From Leptolyngbya sp. SIOISBB (GTDB taxonomy: Bacteria; Cyanobacteriota; Cyanobacteriia; Phormidesmidales; Phormidesmidaceae): DNA of 64,000 nucleotides. The stretch lies in the NCBI GenBank assembly GCA_010671905.1, contig JAAHII010000001.1, positions 1,178,001 through 1,242,000 of the forward strand, in the 5' to 3' direction. Positions within the stretch are counted from its first letter, which is position 1. Each line of letters opens with the position of its first letter. A program made the position numbers and the translations under genes. Positions 28,145 to 36,788 of the stretch are shown one piece after another. Below the pieces are notes generated by a model that ran no database searches, had not been told where the DNA came from, and worked only from the letters and a program-made list of their open reading frames with translations.

Positions 28145-28158
28145 GTATAGCTAGCTAC
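28145..28158 (+). promoter_or_regulatory. Candidate NtcA box
   Basis: GTATAGCTAGCTAC fits the NtcA consensus GTA-N8-TAC and is a palindrome. It lies 83 nt before the first quinoprotein gene. I do not see an unambiguous -10 box at the usual spacing, so this is a candidate for nitrogen control only. Confidence 0.35.
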
Positions 28159-28241
28159 GCTATTCATTCTGTTACCGGCATTCTCGATCTACCTCCAAAA
28201 ACTGAACACTACAATCAAGGTCAATCTGAGCGTCAACTCAT

Positions 28242-29912
28242 ATGAAGAAAGTCACCTTGTTGGAAATTTACTTCCTGCCACCTATGGCGATGGCTCGTCT
28301 GGGTAATTCAGAGATTCCGCTAGAAGCATTCTCTTGGGAAGAAGATTCACGGGCTCATAGTGCGTGTCAAACGATTATTCGCCCCCAGGTAAGTTTTCTG
28401 GTGCGACCAGATGGCTCCTTGGAAGCTTATTTGCCTCAAGAAATCCGCTTCAAAGATGAGGGCAAAATTCGTCCTGTAGCCCCATTCTTTGAATTATGGG
28501 CCGATATTTTGGTGGCTGGCGAGGGGCAACACCAAGTGCCGGTAACCCTAGATTTATTAGCCGGTTTGGGCATTTCTTTAGGCAAAAATCTACTCATTCG
28601 AGCCCATGCTGCCAACACTAAAGCATCGCGGCGGGTAAAAGACCCGGCTTGTAGCTTTGGGGCCAGACTCACGATTCGCGGCGATGATCACTCAAAACAT
28701 AATCTTTTAGCCGTTAGTCCCTCGTTTCCAGAGCGGGAACCGTTGGTGTATGAGGATGCGCCGATCTCTTTGGGGCATGTGCAGCTGATTCGCCCCGTTG
28801 CCAGTGAGTCGCTGGGACAGGACTTGAGCTGTGTGCGGGTGCGATTTACCCCCGCCAAAGGAGAAGTTTATGGCTCGACTGAGGCCACGATGGGGGCGGT
28901 CTCCCCCCTAGAGCCTGGTCGGCAACTGCCTTATGCCTCGATCGCGGCCCGGATGCATGAGATTGTGCCTGAAGCCAACCGGATTTTGAATCCGCATACG
29001 CCCTGGTCGGAATACATCATGGATAGCGGCCTGGCCGATGATCCGCAGCCATCCGACAGTTATGACGGGGCCAACGTCGGCGAAAGCATTTGCTGGGGCA
29101 CCGTCGACGATACCTGCGAAATCGTCCTCTATGCTGAGTTGACGGTCAAAGGGCAACGCTTTAACGCCTCAACGCGGGCGTTTGTGGCCCCCCCTGATTA
29201 TGCGCCTGATCGCCGTCCCTTCTTCTCGATGGCCGATGAGCTGGCCGATCGCGAACTGGCTCCCGTGGAAATTACGGAAGAGACCGCTGAACTCACGGCT
29301 CTGGAGATTCACGATCTGTTTAAGCGCATTTTTGAGACGACTAACCTGCTGAATCTCGATGCCTCTCGCGATTACCTGATTCGAGAAAACCTCAAAAGAG
29401 CTCCTGTGGATAAGTGGCCGAGCCCGCCCCATATTGGGCGCGAGGGCATGACCAAAGCCGACAAGCCGTTATCCCGGTTATCGGCCGACGTTCTGGACGA
29501 TGGGTTGAGCGATCGCCCTACCGAAGAGCACAGTCGGTTGCCGTACACCGAGATGAGTGCCCACGCCCACGGCTCGTTTACCAGCCTCGACTACTTGATC
29601 ACGTTTCTCAAAATGCGGGGCGATCGGGTGCGAGAAATGATTCGTCCACCCTTTGGCAGCTTCAAGCAGTTGCCCGCTGAGCCCGCCGCCGACTCGCACC
29701 CAGACTTTCGGGATCCCCGAGTCTTCCGAGACACCCTGCATGACATGCGGATGCCTCCTTACATGCGCGATTCTGATCGCGAGCCGCTGTCGCTCACCCG
29801 ACGCCAATACCAGACCTTGATGAATTATTTGACCTTCTTAGAGCAACAAGAAGGAAGTGCTGAATCTACCGCCCAGTCGCCCGTTACGCCTGCCCCGGAG
29901 ATGCAATCATGA
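28242..29912 (+). CDS. LodA/GoxA-like quinoprotein, N-terminal half as a separate protein
   Basis: A 556-residue soluble protein without a signal peptide. PPMAMARLGNSE near the start (about residues 13-24) matches the RVGNS/RLGN motif of LodA-type CTQ oxidases. The following FKDEGKIRPVAPFFELW matches the family's 'FKDxxGxIxRQxxxFxxY' element. The catalytic C-terminal part is not here but in the next gene, which overlaps by 4 nt. The long C-terminal region (about 350-540) has SPPHIGREGMTKADKPLSRL and a helical MTRRQYQTLMNYLTFLEQQ-like end. I infer that the two polypeptides make one enzyme. The substrate, which would be an amino acid or amine in this family, is unknown. Confidence 0.75.
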   Translation: MKKVTLLEIYFLPPMAMARLGNSEIPLEAFSWEEDSRAHSACQTIIRPQVSFLVRPDGSLEAYLPQEIRFKDEGKIRPVAPFFELWADILVAGEGQHQVPVTLDLLAGLGISLGKNLLIRAHAANTKASRRVKDPACSFGARLTIRGDDHSKHNLLAVSPSFPEREPLVYEDAPISLGHVQLIRPVASESLGQDLSCVRVRFTPAKGEVYGSTEATMGAVSPLEPGRQLPYASIAARMHEIVPEANRILNPHTPWSEYIMDSGLADDPQPSDSYDGANVGESICWGTVDDTCEIVLYAELTVKGQRFNASTRAFVAPPDYAPDRRPFFSMADELADRELAPVEITEETAELTALEIHDLFKRIFETTNLLNLDASRDYLIRENLKRAPVDKWPSPPHIGREGMTKADKPLSRLSADVLDDGLSDRPTEEHSRLPYTEMSAHAHGSFTSLDYLITFLKMRGDRVREMIRPPFGSFKQLPAEPAADSHPDFRDPRVFRDTLHDMRMPPYMRDSDREPLSLTRRQYQTLMNYLTFLEQQEGSAESTAQSPVTPAPEMQS

Positions 29913-30889
29913 CGACCGATCAACCCAAAATCTTTCCCCGTAATCTCACGGCCCGTTTGGCCTACCAAGCCGCTGGCAACCCGGTCTCCAGTCGCTTAGA
30001 AGATGAAGTGGGCAACTGTTTTCCTGGCCTCGGCATCGATATCCGCAATCTGGATCGGCGCTTTTTTCCCGGTTTGGTCTTCAATTTTGCGGGCCGCGAG
30101 CACCGCGAACTAGACCCCGAAATCCCCGATCTGTATGGGGCTCGCTTGGTATCGGTAGAGGATGAATGTGATCCGGATCTGCATCAGTCGAATCCAACCG
30201 CGATCGCGCTGCTAGCCGTCTTTCACAGTCCCCAGGGCCGCGAAATGCGCCAGGGGGAGTGGTTCATCGACACGCTGGAGCAAGCCGGGAAAACCATTGC
30301 CCTCTACGACCGCAATTCGCAAGGAGAGCGGATTCCGATGGACGGGATGGCCGTTTGGCGGATCGTGCGGAGCCTCAGCCCCGGCCACGTCGGCCTCACC
30401 CTCATCCGGCGCGACTTCACCGATGCGGATGGGCAGCATCCCACGATTACCCTCAACGGTTGGCGGCGGCAGTTTGTCGATCCCAAAACCGGGACCCTCA
30501 ATGAGGTGTATCAGCCGGGAGAACTGGTGCAGAGCCTGTGTTCGCCTTGGCAACACGATATGCGCGACTGCGCCTGTATGTATTGGGCTTCCAATCGGCC
30601 GGATATCGTATTTGCTGAGGTGCCCGCCAAAACCGAAGAAGAATTGTTGGAGTCGGAAGATGCCAACTTGCGGTTAGATTGGCTCCGCAGCGATCGCGAA
30701 GAGACCGGTCGCGTATTTGCGCCGAATTCCTATCGCAAACTCCGCCAATATCAAATGGATAACCACGAAATTAACAAGCGCTGGACGGAGTTAAATTTTG
30801 CGCTAGAAAGTCGTGAAATTGGTGAGACTTACACACCTCCCGATCTGGATGCTCCAGACCCTGAGGCCAACAATCAAGATCTGAATTAG
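29909..30889 (+). CDS. LodA/GoxA-like quinoprotein, C-terminal half with CTQ-site residues
   Basis: 326 residues. EDEVGNCFPGLGIDIRN (about 31-47) resembles the CVGxxxxPGIE motif of LodA, and PGELVQSLCSPWQHDMRDC (about 203-221) resembles PGDLTKRMACPWQADFFNC. In LodA, as I remember it, Asp512 and Cys516 of that motif and Trp581 of MVEHWSALAF build the cysteine tryptophylquinone cofactor. The equivalents here are Asp217, Cys221 and Trp292 (NKRWTELNF), with a Cys-to-Trp spacing of 71 against 65 in LodA. All three residues are kept. Overlap of 4 nt with the upstream half indicates coupled translation. Confidence 0.78.
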   Translation: MTTDQPKIFPRNLTARLAYQAAGNPVSSRLEDEVGNCFPGLGIDIRNLDRRFFPGLVFNFAGREHRELDPEIPDLYGARLVSVEDECDPDLHQSNPTAIALLAVFHSPQGREMRQGEWFIDTLEQAGKTIALYDRNSQGERIPMDGMAVWRIVRSLSPGHVGLTLIRRDFTDADGQHPTITLNGWRRQFVDPKTGTLNEVYQPGELVQSLCSPWQHDMRDCACMYWASNRPDIVFAEVPAKTEEELLESEDANLRLDWLRSDREETGRVFAPNSYRKLRQYQMDNHEINKRWTELNFALESREIGETYTPPDLDAPDPEANNQDLN

Positions 30890-31127
30890 CTCTCGCAATC
30901 TAATTCAGGGTTTGTGATCAGCGTGACGTCAACATCCTGATCACTTTTGAAGCAACAGATTTCGGGTCTACCGAGAACAATTTTGATATCAGGAACACTC
31001 GTGGGGCCAACCTTCTGGCCTCGATCTACCAACCTTCGAGGATGCAGCATCCGATCGCCCAAAAATTGATCATTAAGGCCGGAGTTGGATGCAGCCACGT
31101 GAGTCTTTAAAAGTTTATTTGTGAGGA

Positions 31128-32081
31128 ATGTTTGTGTTAGAAAATCTAGAGATTTCCGTCCTGGGAAAACAGTTTGAGCCAATTTCCGAAGTGTCGGAAA
31201 ATGAGTTTTATACCAATCCCGAAGACTTGGCTCAGATCTTACGAGAACACTTGATTCCCCTGGAATTGACCCTGTCTCTGGAGTATCTTTACGCCTATTT
31301 TTCCGTACGCCATGCGGAAGAAGTCATGGCAGAGCAGACCCAATTTCCGTCCCTAGCCGAAGATTTGAACTTCGTTCGCCGCACCCTGCTCATGATTAGC
31401 GTCGGTGAAATGACTCACTACCGCTGGGCTCATCAGCTGCTGTGGTCATTGCAGGAAGAGGGTCTCGTTGCGCCCGTGGCTGATGTCAGGATTCAGCTCG
31501 CCCAAAGGATTCCTCGGCCGGATGAATTGGGCCCGGCCCATCGCGGCTTTAGAAACGCGGCGCTAAGTCCCTTGACCCCTGAGCTTTTAGCCGATTTGAT
31601 TGCCGTCGAGCGGCCGAGTGGCTACATAGACGGCGCCTATGGCAAGTTGGTCAGCACGCTCCGGCAACCCAAATATCCGCAGCATTTGTATGAGCTAGCG
31701 GCCAAAATTGACGCCGACGGTATGGGGCACTACAAGAATTTACTCGATGTGCAGCGGGTGCTCGAAAAGTACATTCAATTTGACGCCACTGACGTCTATT
31801 TACGCCCGTTGCGAGTGGGCACTTTCGAGGAAACGGCTGCGGCATTGGAGCATTACCGAGAGATTTTGGTGAATGTACAACAAACCTATGCCTCAATCCC
31901 GCAGGGTGAGTTTCGGGCGGCGGGGGCGACCGCAAGCTGTGCCCGTGACCAGATGACCTACCTACAGGAAAAAGGGGAAATCCTGGCTCGTCAGGGCATC
32001 GGCATGCCCTTCTTTGATGAGGTGATGGCTGGAGGCCAGTCCTGGTCTGGCTATGACTTGCTCAAGTACCTGGAGGGCTGA
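31128..32081 (+). CDS. Ferritin-like (VioB/RebD-type) domain protein
   Basis: 317 residues, mainly helical. Candidate di-iron ligands are Glu in LTLSLEYLYAYFS, the E-x-x-H of SVGEMTHYRWAH and the His of DADGMGHYKNL. The pattern resembles the ferritin-like domain of VioB/RebD iminophenylpyruvate dimer synthases. GTGAGGA lies just before the ATG. It is third in the quinoprotein operon, after a 238-bp gap. The metal and reaction are not known; it could be a peroxide-using oxidase or a maturation partner. Confidence 0.8.
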   Translation: MFVLENLEISVLGKQFEPISEVSENEFYTNPEDLAQILREHLIPLELTLSLEYLYAYFSVRHAEEVMAEQTQFPSLAEDLNFVRRTLLMISVGEMTHYRWAHQLLWSLQEEGLVAPVADVRIQLAQRIPRPDELGPAHRGFRNAALSPLTPELLADLIAVERPSGYIDGAYGKLVSTLRQPKYPQHLYELAAKIDADGMGHYKNLLDVQRVLEKYIQFDATDVYLRPLRVGTFEETAAALEHYREILVNVQQTYASIPQGEFRAAGATASCARDQMTYLQEKGEILARQGIGMPFFDEVMAGGQSWSGYDLLKYLEG

Positions 32082-32085
32082 ATCC

Positions 32086-33477
32086 ATGAATACTGCTCCT
32101 GTGGCAACGACGACCAACGTACAAACGCTGTATGAACAGTCGGCCCCCCGCCAGCCGCAAATTCACTTGTTTGAAACTGACTATGGCCCGCATGCCATGG
32201 TGGCCGATGGGTCTCAGGTCTATGCCGTCGCCCCTGAACTCGTCGCCGAACTGGCAGGCTTAGGGGCGGCACCCAATGCTACCCAGGTGGATGCGCTCTT
32301 GGCGACGGCTGGGTTGACGTCTGAGGACTCTGTCTTTATGGCCGACCTCAACCCCCTGACGAATCCGCCATTGCGAGCGCTCTCTTTGGCGATCGCCCAA
32401 AAGTGCAATCTGGGCTGCACCTACTGTTATGCCCAGGCCGGAGAGTTTGGCGATGTTGCCCAGAGCATGTCATGGGAGGTGGCGAAAGCGGCTGTTGAGC
32501 GCCTGTTTGAAGATACCCAACCCGGCGATCGCGTCAATCTTTCCTTTATGGGAGGGGAACCGCTCATCAATCGCCCGCTGGTTTATAAGGCGACGGAACT
32601 GGCGATGGCGATCGCTCAAGAGCGACAGGCCAAAGTAGGGTTTGGCATTACCACCAATGGCACCTTGCTAACGGCAGCTGATGCTGACTTCTTTGAACGC
32701 TATGGCTTTGCGGTGACGGTGAGTCTCGATGGGGTGGGGGCCACCCACGATCGCCTACGACCCTTTAAGGGGGGCGGAGGCAGCTATGACCGGATCTTGG
32801 CAAATCTGGAGCCGTTGTTGTCGCGATCGCGCCAGATGTCAGTGTCTGCCCGCGTGACCGTGACACCGCAAAACTTGAACCTGCGAGAAACCTTGCAAGA
32901 CCTGATTGAATTGGGCTTCCACAGTGTGGGCTTTTCGCCGATGCTGAGTTCGCCGACGGGCAAAGCCGAGATGGACACCGCCGATCTGGATATCATGCTG
33001 CAGCAGATGATGGAATGCGGTCAGGAGTTTGAACGGCAAACCCTAGCTGGGCGGCGTTATCCCTTTTCTAATCTGACGATGGCGTTGCAGCAGATTCACC
33101 GGGGTACACACCGGCCTTATCCCTGTGGCGCGGGTGCCGGATATATGGGGGTTTCCGCCGATGGCAATCTGTGGGCCTGTCACCGGTTTGTGAATGACGA
33201 AGCCGGGTGGATGGGCGATCTGGATAACGGGCTTAACCGCGATATTCAAAATCAGTGGCTAGCGGCCCGGCAAGTGGATCGCCAAGAGCCTTGCAAAAGC
33301 TGCTGGGCGCGTTATCTCTGCGGCGGCGGCTGTCACCATGAGGTAATTCATCGCGGTCGCCCAGCCTGTGATTATATTCGCGGCTGGCTGCACTTTTGCC
33401 TGCAGACCTACGTCCATCTACTAGAGCGTCGACCTGACTACTTTGACAGTGCGCCAGCCACGCCAGCCGCGTCATGA
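32086..33477 (+). CDS. Radical SAM/SPASM protein, likely quinoprotein maturase
   Basis: 463 residues from ATG 32086. The radical SAM cluster motif is CNLGCTYCY (Cys at about 107, 111 and 114). Further on, FMGGEPL and TNGTLL are SAM-binding motifs. The C-terminal SPASM region has CGAGAGYMGVSADGNLWAC, CKSCWARYLCGGGCHHE and a last Cys (RPACDYIRGW), which bind auxiliary Fe-S clusters. The N-terminus (about 20-90) resembles a peptide-recognition region. Proteins of this kind (such as QhpD) install thioether links in quinoprotein subunits. It overlaps the next gene by 4 nt. Which peptide it modifies is unknown. Confidence 0.88.
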   Translation: MNTAPVATTTNVQTLYEQSAPRQPQIHLFETDYGPHAMVADGSQVYAVAPELVAELAGLGAAPNATQVDALLATAGLTSEDSVFMADLNPLTNPPLRALSLAIAQKCNLGCTYCYAQAGEFGDVAQSMSWEVAKAAVERLFEDTQPGDRVNLSFMGGEPLINRPLVYKATELAMAIAQERQAKVGFGITTNGTLLTAADADFFERYGFAVTVSLDGVGATHDRLRPFKGGGGSYDRILANLEPLLSRSRQMSVSARVTVTPQNLNLRETLQDLIELGFHSVGFSPMLSSPTGKAEMDTADLDIMLQQMMECGQEFERQTLAGRRYPFSNLTMALQQIHRGTHRPYPCGAGAGYMGVSADGNLWACHRFVNDEAGWMGDLDNGLNRDIQNQWLAARQVDRQEPCKSCWARYLCGGGCHHEVIHRGRPACDYIRGWLHFCLQTYVHLLERRPDYFDSAPATPAAS

Positions 33478-34943
33478 GCCCTGAACTGGTAACCGAAATC
33501 TGTGTCGTGGGGGGTGGCCCAGCGGGGGCGGCGATCGCTCGCCAGCTCGCGCTGCTTGGTCATCAAGTTTGTCTGGTCGAAAAGGCGGCTTTCCCCCGCG
33601 CCCACATTGGAGAATCCCTGCCGCCTTCGATTTTGCCCGTGCTGGATCTGTTGGATCTGCGGCCAGTTGTGGAATCCGCTGGGTTCTGTCGGCCCCAGTC
33701 CGCGTTTATTCGTTGGTCAACACATCTACCCTTTGAGAAACCCTATGAACCCGAGGCCGGATTGCTCGTGGATCGGGGGCGATTCGATCAGCTTTTGCTG
33801 GAGGCTGCTCAAACCACGGGGGTGACGCTGTTGCAACCCGCGGCGGCGGGGCGTCCCACTACCCAAGGACAAAACCAGTGGACCCTGCCTGTCCGGACAC
33901 CGGAGGGGAAAACGACGATCAAAGCTCAGTTTTTAATCAATGCCACCGGCAAACACAGTGGTTTTGACCGCCAGGTCAAGCATCATGCGGTCACCACTTT
34001 GGCGCTGTATGGATATTGGCACGACACCGCTTTTCAGCCCGGTGAGTCATTCGTCGAAGCGGGAGCAAATGAATGGTTTTGGGGCGCGGCTTTGCCCGAT
34101 GGCAGCTTTAATGCCGCCGTTTTTTTAGCCGCCGAACGGTATGCGGCGGCTCGCCCGCACCAGCGCACTGCCTGGTATCGCTCTTTACTCGCCCAAGCGC
34201 CCCTCTTAAAGGGCTGCCTGGAGGGACATCTGAGCAGATCAGTGCAGGTGTGTGATGCCTCTTTTTATCTCGCCCCCGACCCCATTGGCCCAGATTGGCT
34301 GAAGGTGGGCGATGCGGCGTTTGCGATTGATCCGTTATCCGCCCAGGGGGTGCAGATGGCGCTACTATCGGCTTTGCAAGGTGGTATTGCGGCTCACACC
34401 TTGTTAACCCAGCCAGCAAAAACTGAGGCGGTCTGCTCCTTTTATCGCCATAAAATTCAGGAGACGGTCACCCGTTCAAAAACTGCTGCTGCCTATTTTT
34501 ATGCCGCGCAAAACATTTATCCCGCTAGTCCTTTTTGGCAGCAGCGATCGCAGCCCCCAGCGGTGTCTCAACCAGCCCAGTGGCCGCAAAATACTCGGCT
34601 GTTTGAACTGAGCGATCGCATTCGCCTGTCTCCCTCAGCCCAGCTGATCACCACCCCGGTTATTCAGAACAACGCTATTGAACTCATTCCGGCGCTCTAT
34701 CACCCCAGCTTAGAGAGTCCGATGGCCTACTTGGGGGACGTCGAGATGGCAGCTTTGCTTGAATTGGTGACGCCGGGCCAGACAATTTTAGAGCTGGTGC
34801 AGCAGTGGCGTCGCCAACATGACTTGTCTATGTGCTGGCAAATATTACAGTGGTGCTGGGGCCAAGACATTCTCGTTTTAGCCGCCGCCCTGGTCCCACC
34901 CACCAGCTTGCCCACCGTACCCAGTCAACCGCAACTGTTATGA
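33474..34943 (+). CDS. FAD-dependent oxidoreductase, LodB/GoxB/QhpG-like
   Basis: 489 residues. The N-terminal dinucleotide-binding motif is VVGGGPAGAAIARQLALLGH (about 11-30), then FPRAHIGESLPPSILPVLDLL, a signature of tryptophan-halogenase/LodB-type flavoproteins. GDAAFAIDPLSAQGVQMAL is the FAD-binding GD motif. The C-terminal ~90 residues are a helical extension. In LodA and GoxA systems a partner flavoprotein of this type is required to make the CTQ cofactor, and its place beside the quinoprotein halves supports that role. It overlaps neighbours by 4 nt at both ends. Confidence 0.87.
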   Translation: MSPELVTEICVVGGGPAGAAIARQLALLGHQVCLVEKAAFPRAHIGESLPPSILPVLDLLDLRPVVESAGFCRPQSAFIRWSTHLPFEKPYEPEAGLLVDRGRFDQLLLEAAQTTGVTLLQPAAAGRPTTQGQNQWTLPVRTPEGKTTIKAQFLINATGKHSGFDRQVKHHAVTTLALYGYWHDTAFQPGESFVEAGANEWFWGAALPDGSFNAAVFLAAERYAAARPHQRTAWYRSLLAQAPLLKGCLEGHLSRSVQVCDASFYLAPDPIGPDWLKVGDAAFAIDPLSAQGVQMALLSALQGGIAAHTLLTQPAKTEAVCSFYRHKIQETVTRSKTAAAYFYAAQNIYPASPFWQQRSQPPAVSQPAQWPQNTRLFELSDRIRLSPSAQLITTPVIQNNAIELIPALYHPSLESPMAYLGDVEMAALLELVTPGQTILELVQQWRRQHDLSMCWQILQWCWGQDILVLAAALVPPTSLPTVPSQPQLL

Positions 34944-35116
34944 AATTCAAACCCGAGCAAGAACGACAATTTCAATTATGGGGTTGGGGGTTATTTATCG
35001 CCTCAGCGAGTTTTTACACAATTGCAAGCTTGCGGAGCGGCGATATTCTTAGCGTGCTAGGGAGCCTATTCTTTTTGGGAGCCTGCATCGTCTCTGTGAC
35101 GCCCCTTTTAAAGTAG
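34940..35116 (+). CDS. Small two-helix membrane protein
   Basis: 58 residues: a charged start (MKFKPEQERQF), a hydrophobic segment (WGWGLFIASASFYTIASL), the turn RSGDI and a second hydrophobic segment (SVLGSLFFLGACIVSVTPLL). Its ATG overlaps the flavoprotein stop (ATGA), so it is translationally coupled. Family not recognised. It could anchor the complex to the membrane. Confidence 0.65.
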   Translation: MKFKPEQERQFQLWGWGLFIASASFYTIASLRSGDILSVLGSLFFLGACIVSVTPLLK

Positions 35117-35153
35117 GCCGGGTGCGATGCGACATGCCGGATACCGCTCTACC

Positions 35154-36788
35154 CTAAACGGTTCTCGCGGCTGATTGATGCACCGGGATCTGGATCACAA
35201 ATTCGGTGCCCTCGCAATGACCTGAGTAACACTCTAATTTGCCAGCATGTTTTTGGGTGATGATTTGATAGCTGATCGGCATTCCCATACCCGTCCCTTC
35301 GCCCAATGGTTTGGTGGTAAAAAATGGATCAAAGATGCGTTTTTTCACCACTGCAGGGATGCCGATGCCATTATCCGCGATCGCGATCTCTATCCAATCG
35401 TTCGGCAGGGTCGAAGTGCGGATAGTAATCCGATTGGGCTCAGCCTTGATTTCCTCTAGCGTCCGTTTGGCGTTGTGTTCTTCAAGGGCATCAATCGCGT
35501 TGCTGAGAATGTTCATAAACACTTGATTGAGCTGTCCGGCATAACATTCGACGGGCGGTAGAGAACCGTAGTCTTTGACGACCTCAATGGCCGGGCGGTT
35601 GACGCTAGCTTTGAGCTGGTGCTGCAAAATCACCAGAGTGCTATCGAGACCTTCGTGAATATCCACCGCTTTGAGTTCAGCTTCATCCATCCGCGAGAAG
35701 TTGCGCAGCGACAAGACAATCTGGCGAATGCGATCGGTTCCCAACTTCATGGAAGCGAGTATGCGGGGTAAATCGTCCTGCAAAAACTCAATTTCAATCT
35801 CTTCTGCTGCTTGGGTAATTTCGTCAGACGGCTCAGGGTAATGCTGCTCATAGAGCTCCACCAGCATCAATAAGTCCTGAGTAAACTCTTGCACATGCTG
35901 TAGGTTGCCGTGAATAAAGTTCACCGGATTGTTGATTTCGTGGGCCACGCCTGCCACTAATTGCCCCAGGCTCGACATTTTTTCACTTTGCACCATTTGA
36001 GCTTGAGAGTGCTTCAATTCCGCGAGAGTATTTTGCAGCTCGGCGGTCCTGTCTTCGACTCGCATTTCCAAGTCTTGTTTACTGTCTTCGAGGGCGGCAA
36101 AAGAGTCGCGCAGCTGCCCCGCCATATGGTTGAAGGAATTGGACAGAGTGTTCAACTCCTGAATCGGGCCGGCCTCTACAGTTTGCTCTAAATCGCCAGC
36201 GGCGATGGCTTCGCTGGCCTGATTTAAGCGTCGCAGCGAATGAGTAATCCAGCGAGCAGTGAGGAAGCCAAGTCCCGAGGCCACGGCCAAAGCGGCTAAA
36301 CAGAGCAAGATGGTCGTGCGAGTATTGGCGTTAATCTGAGCCATGAAAACGTTTTGCGGCACACTCATGACCACCAACCAGTCGAGGCCATACTCATCTT
36401 GCCAAGGCATAACATTGACATAATGGGGCTCGCCTTCTAGCTCAAACTGAAAGTCAGTCTCTTGGCTAATCGTCTGAAAGCCATTATCAACCTGCAACTG
36501 TTCCGCCAATTGCCGAATCTTGGGGTCAGGACTGGCGATCGCGGGTAGGCGCTGGAGTTCGTCGTCCACTTGAATGAAGGGTTTGGCCTCGCCAGAGTTA
36601 GCAATCAGGTTGCCGTCACGCTCCACAATGAAGACGGTGCCCCCCGAGTCACCTCCAGATTCTGCAAAAACGCACTCAGCTTGAGCAGATGAATATCCGC
36701 CCCGATGATGCCTAGCACCTGTTTTTGGGTATCGTACACAGGTCGTCCTGCAGAAGCCGCTAGATAAGGACCATAGGGTGAGTTCCAA
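35154..36788 (-). CDS. Cache-HAMP histidine kinase, C-terminal portion (frameshifted gene)
   Basis: From about 36650 downward this frame carries the rest of a Cache domain (GGTVFIVERDGNLIA), a membrane helix (TTILLCLAALAVASGLGFLTA), HAMP (RRLNQASEAIAAGDLEQTVE), a coiled linker, the kinase core with phospho-His in [18 protein letters not shown] and HATPase_c (NILSNAIDAL, DNGIGIPA, GEGTGMGMPIS). The residues before GGTVF in this frame are not native. The N-terminal portion is 36605-37342. The two are split by a CCCCCC run at about 36642-36647. Confidence 0.85.
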   Translation of the reverse strand: MELTLWSLSSGFCRTTCVRYPKTGARHHRGGYSSAQAECVFAESGGDSGGTVFIVERDGNLIANSGEAKPFIQVDDELQRLPAIASPDPKIRQLAEQLQVDNGFQTISQETDFQFELEGEPHYVNVMPWQDEYGLDWLVVMSVPQNVFMAQINANTRTTILLCLAALAVASGLGFLTARWITHSLRRLNQASEAIAAGDLEQTVEAGPIQELNTLSNSFNHMAGQLRDSFAALEDSKQDLEMRVEDRTAELQNTLAELKHSQAQMVQSEKMSSLGQLVAGVAHEINNPVNFIHGNLQHVQEFTQDLLMLVELYEQHYPEPSDEITQAAEEIEIEFLQDDLPRILASMKLGTDRIRQIVLSLRNFSRMDEAELKAVDIHEGLDSTLVILQHQLKASVNRPAIEVVKDYGSLPPVECYAGQLNQVFMNILSNAIDALEEHNAKRTLEEIKAEPNRITIRTSTLPNDWIEIAIADNGIGIPAVVKKRIFDPFFTTKPLGEGTGMGMPISYQIITQKHAGKLECYSGHCEGTEFVIQIPVHQSAARTV

